DNA from: Treponema sp.
GTDB lineage: Bacteria > Spirochaetota > Spirochaetia > Treponematales > Breznakiellaceae
NCBI GenBank assembly: GCA_031257715.1
Contig: JAIROE010000361.1
Span: 1 to 5,468, forward strand
Reading direction: 5' to 3'
DNA length: 5,468 nucleotides
Both the position numbers and the translations under genes were made by a program. The notes under the pieces were generated by a model that saw only the letters and a program-made list of their open reading frames with translations, did no database searches and was not told the origin of the DNA. Positions 5,357-5,468 of the stretch are shown here, in pieces; positions within the stretch are counted from its first letter, which is position 1, and each line of letters starts with the position of its first letter.

Positions 5357-5468
5357 TTACCGGCCGTTCCGTATCATTCTGCGTACAATCTCCGCGGAAT
5401 GTTTTGAAGCGACCGGAAGAAACTGATCAAATGTTACAGGCGACTGAGCCCCGGCAATGTCCGAGACG
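5357..5468 (-). CDS. mtnN: 5'-methylthioadenosine/S-adenosylhomocysteine nucleosidase (partial, C-terminal end)
   Basis: Only the last 36 residues and a TAA stop are in the window. They read VSDIAGAQSP, VTFDQFLPVA, then SKHSAEIVRRMIRNGR. From memory this matches the C-terminus of E. coli Pfs/MtnN: an (I/V)SD(V/I)A segment, then (V/S)(T/S)FD(E/Q)FL.VA.K.S, then an amphipathic helix. The Asp in VSD corresponds to the catalytic acid (Asp197 in E. coli), which protonates the adenine during hydrolysis of S-adenosylhomocysteine to adenine and S-ribosylhomocysteine. Its product is the substrate of LuxS, encoded 38 nt downstream, and pfs-luxS linkage is known in other bacteria; this context strengthens a call from a short fragment. 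The start and promoter are outside the window. Confidence 0.87.
   Translation of the reverse strand, partial: VSDIAGAQSPVTFDQFLPVASKHSAEIVRRMIRNGR

Noticed and set aside
1..5468. CRISPR arrays, insertion sequences, tRNA or rRNA genes, riboswitches
   Set aside because: I saw no regularly spaced repeats, transposase motifs, terminal repeats, tRNA-like cloverleaf or rRNA stretches; the only gap of note (3037-3212) is explained by a terminator, a promoter and an operator.

Overview
The window is about 5.5 kb of moderately GC-rich bacterial DNA, densely coding. Every gene I can support is on the minus strand, so transcription runs from right to left. Seven genes are visible, two of them cut by the window edges. 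The organism looks Gram-negative, because it has an outer-membrane TolC-type channel and a lipoprotein-type adaptor. The relaxed lipobox of the adaptor (Phe-Ser-Gly-Cys) and the order TetR, TolC-like, adaptor fit a spirochaete of the Treponema group. This taxonomic guess is an inference from gene content only.

Right block (5468 down to 3213), four genes that look like one operon. First is the C-terminal end of a 5'-methylthioadenosine/S-adenosylhomocysteine nucleosidase (mtnN/pfs), recognised from 36 residues. Next, 38 nt later, is a complete luxS. A ROK-family sugar kinase follows, with a TTG start inside the end of luxS. Last is a GmhA-like SIS-domain sugar-phosphate isomerase, whose GTG start overlaps the kinase stop by 4 nt (GTGA). 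MtnN and LuxS are consecutive steps that turn S-adenosylhomocysteine into homocysteine and DPD, the autoinducer-2 precursor. The tightly coupled kinase and isomerase suggest that a sugar or sugar-like compound is phosphorylated and isomerised in the same transcriptional unit.

Middle (3212 down to 3037), intergenic. In the direction of transcription it holds a probable intrinsic terminator for the right block, then a sigma-70-like promoter (TTGCCA, 17 nt, TATATT), then a 20-bp imperfect palindrome over the predicted start of transcription. This looks like a compact, self-repressed promoter for the next operon.

Left block (3036 down to 1), an efflux operon. A 404-residue regulator with two complete TetR-type DNA-binding domains in one chain is followed by a TolC-family outer-membrane channel. 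After a 1-nt gap comes a lipoprotein RND/HlyD-type periplasmic adaptor, which leaves the window at position 1. The inner-membrane pump would be expected just beyond the left edge. The regulator probably represses its own operon through the palindrome.

The most interesting points are the double TetR protein paired with a matching near-palindromic operator, and the linkage of mtnN-luxS to a ROK kinase without the usual zinc cysteines and a GmhA-like isomerase with an insertion.
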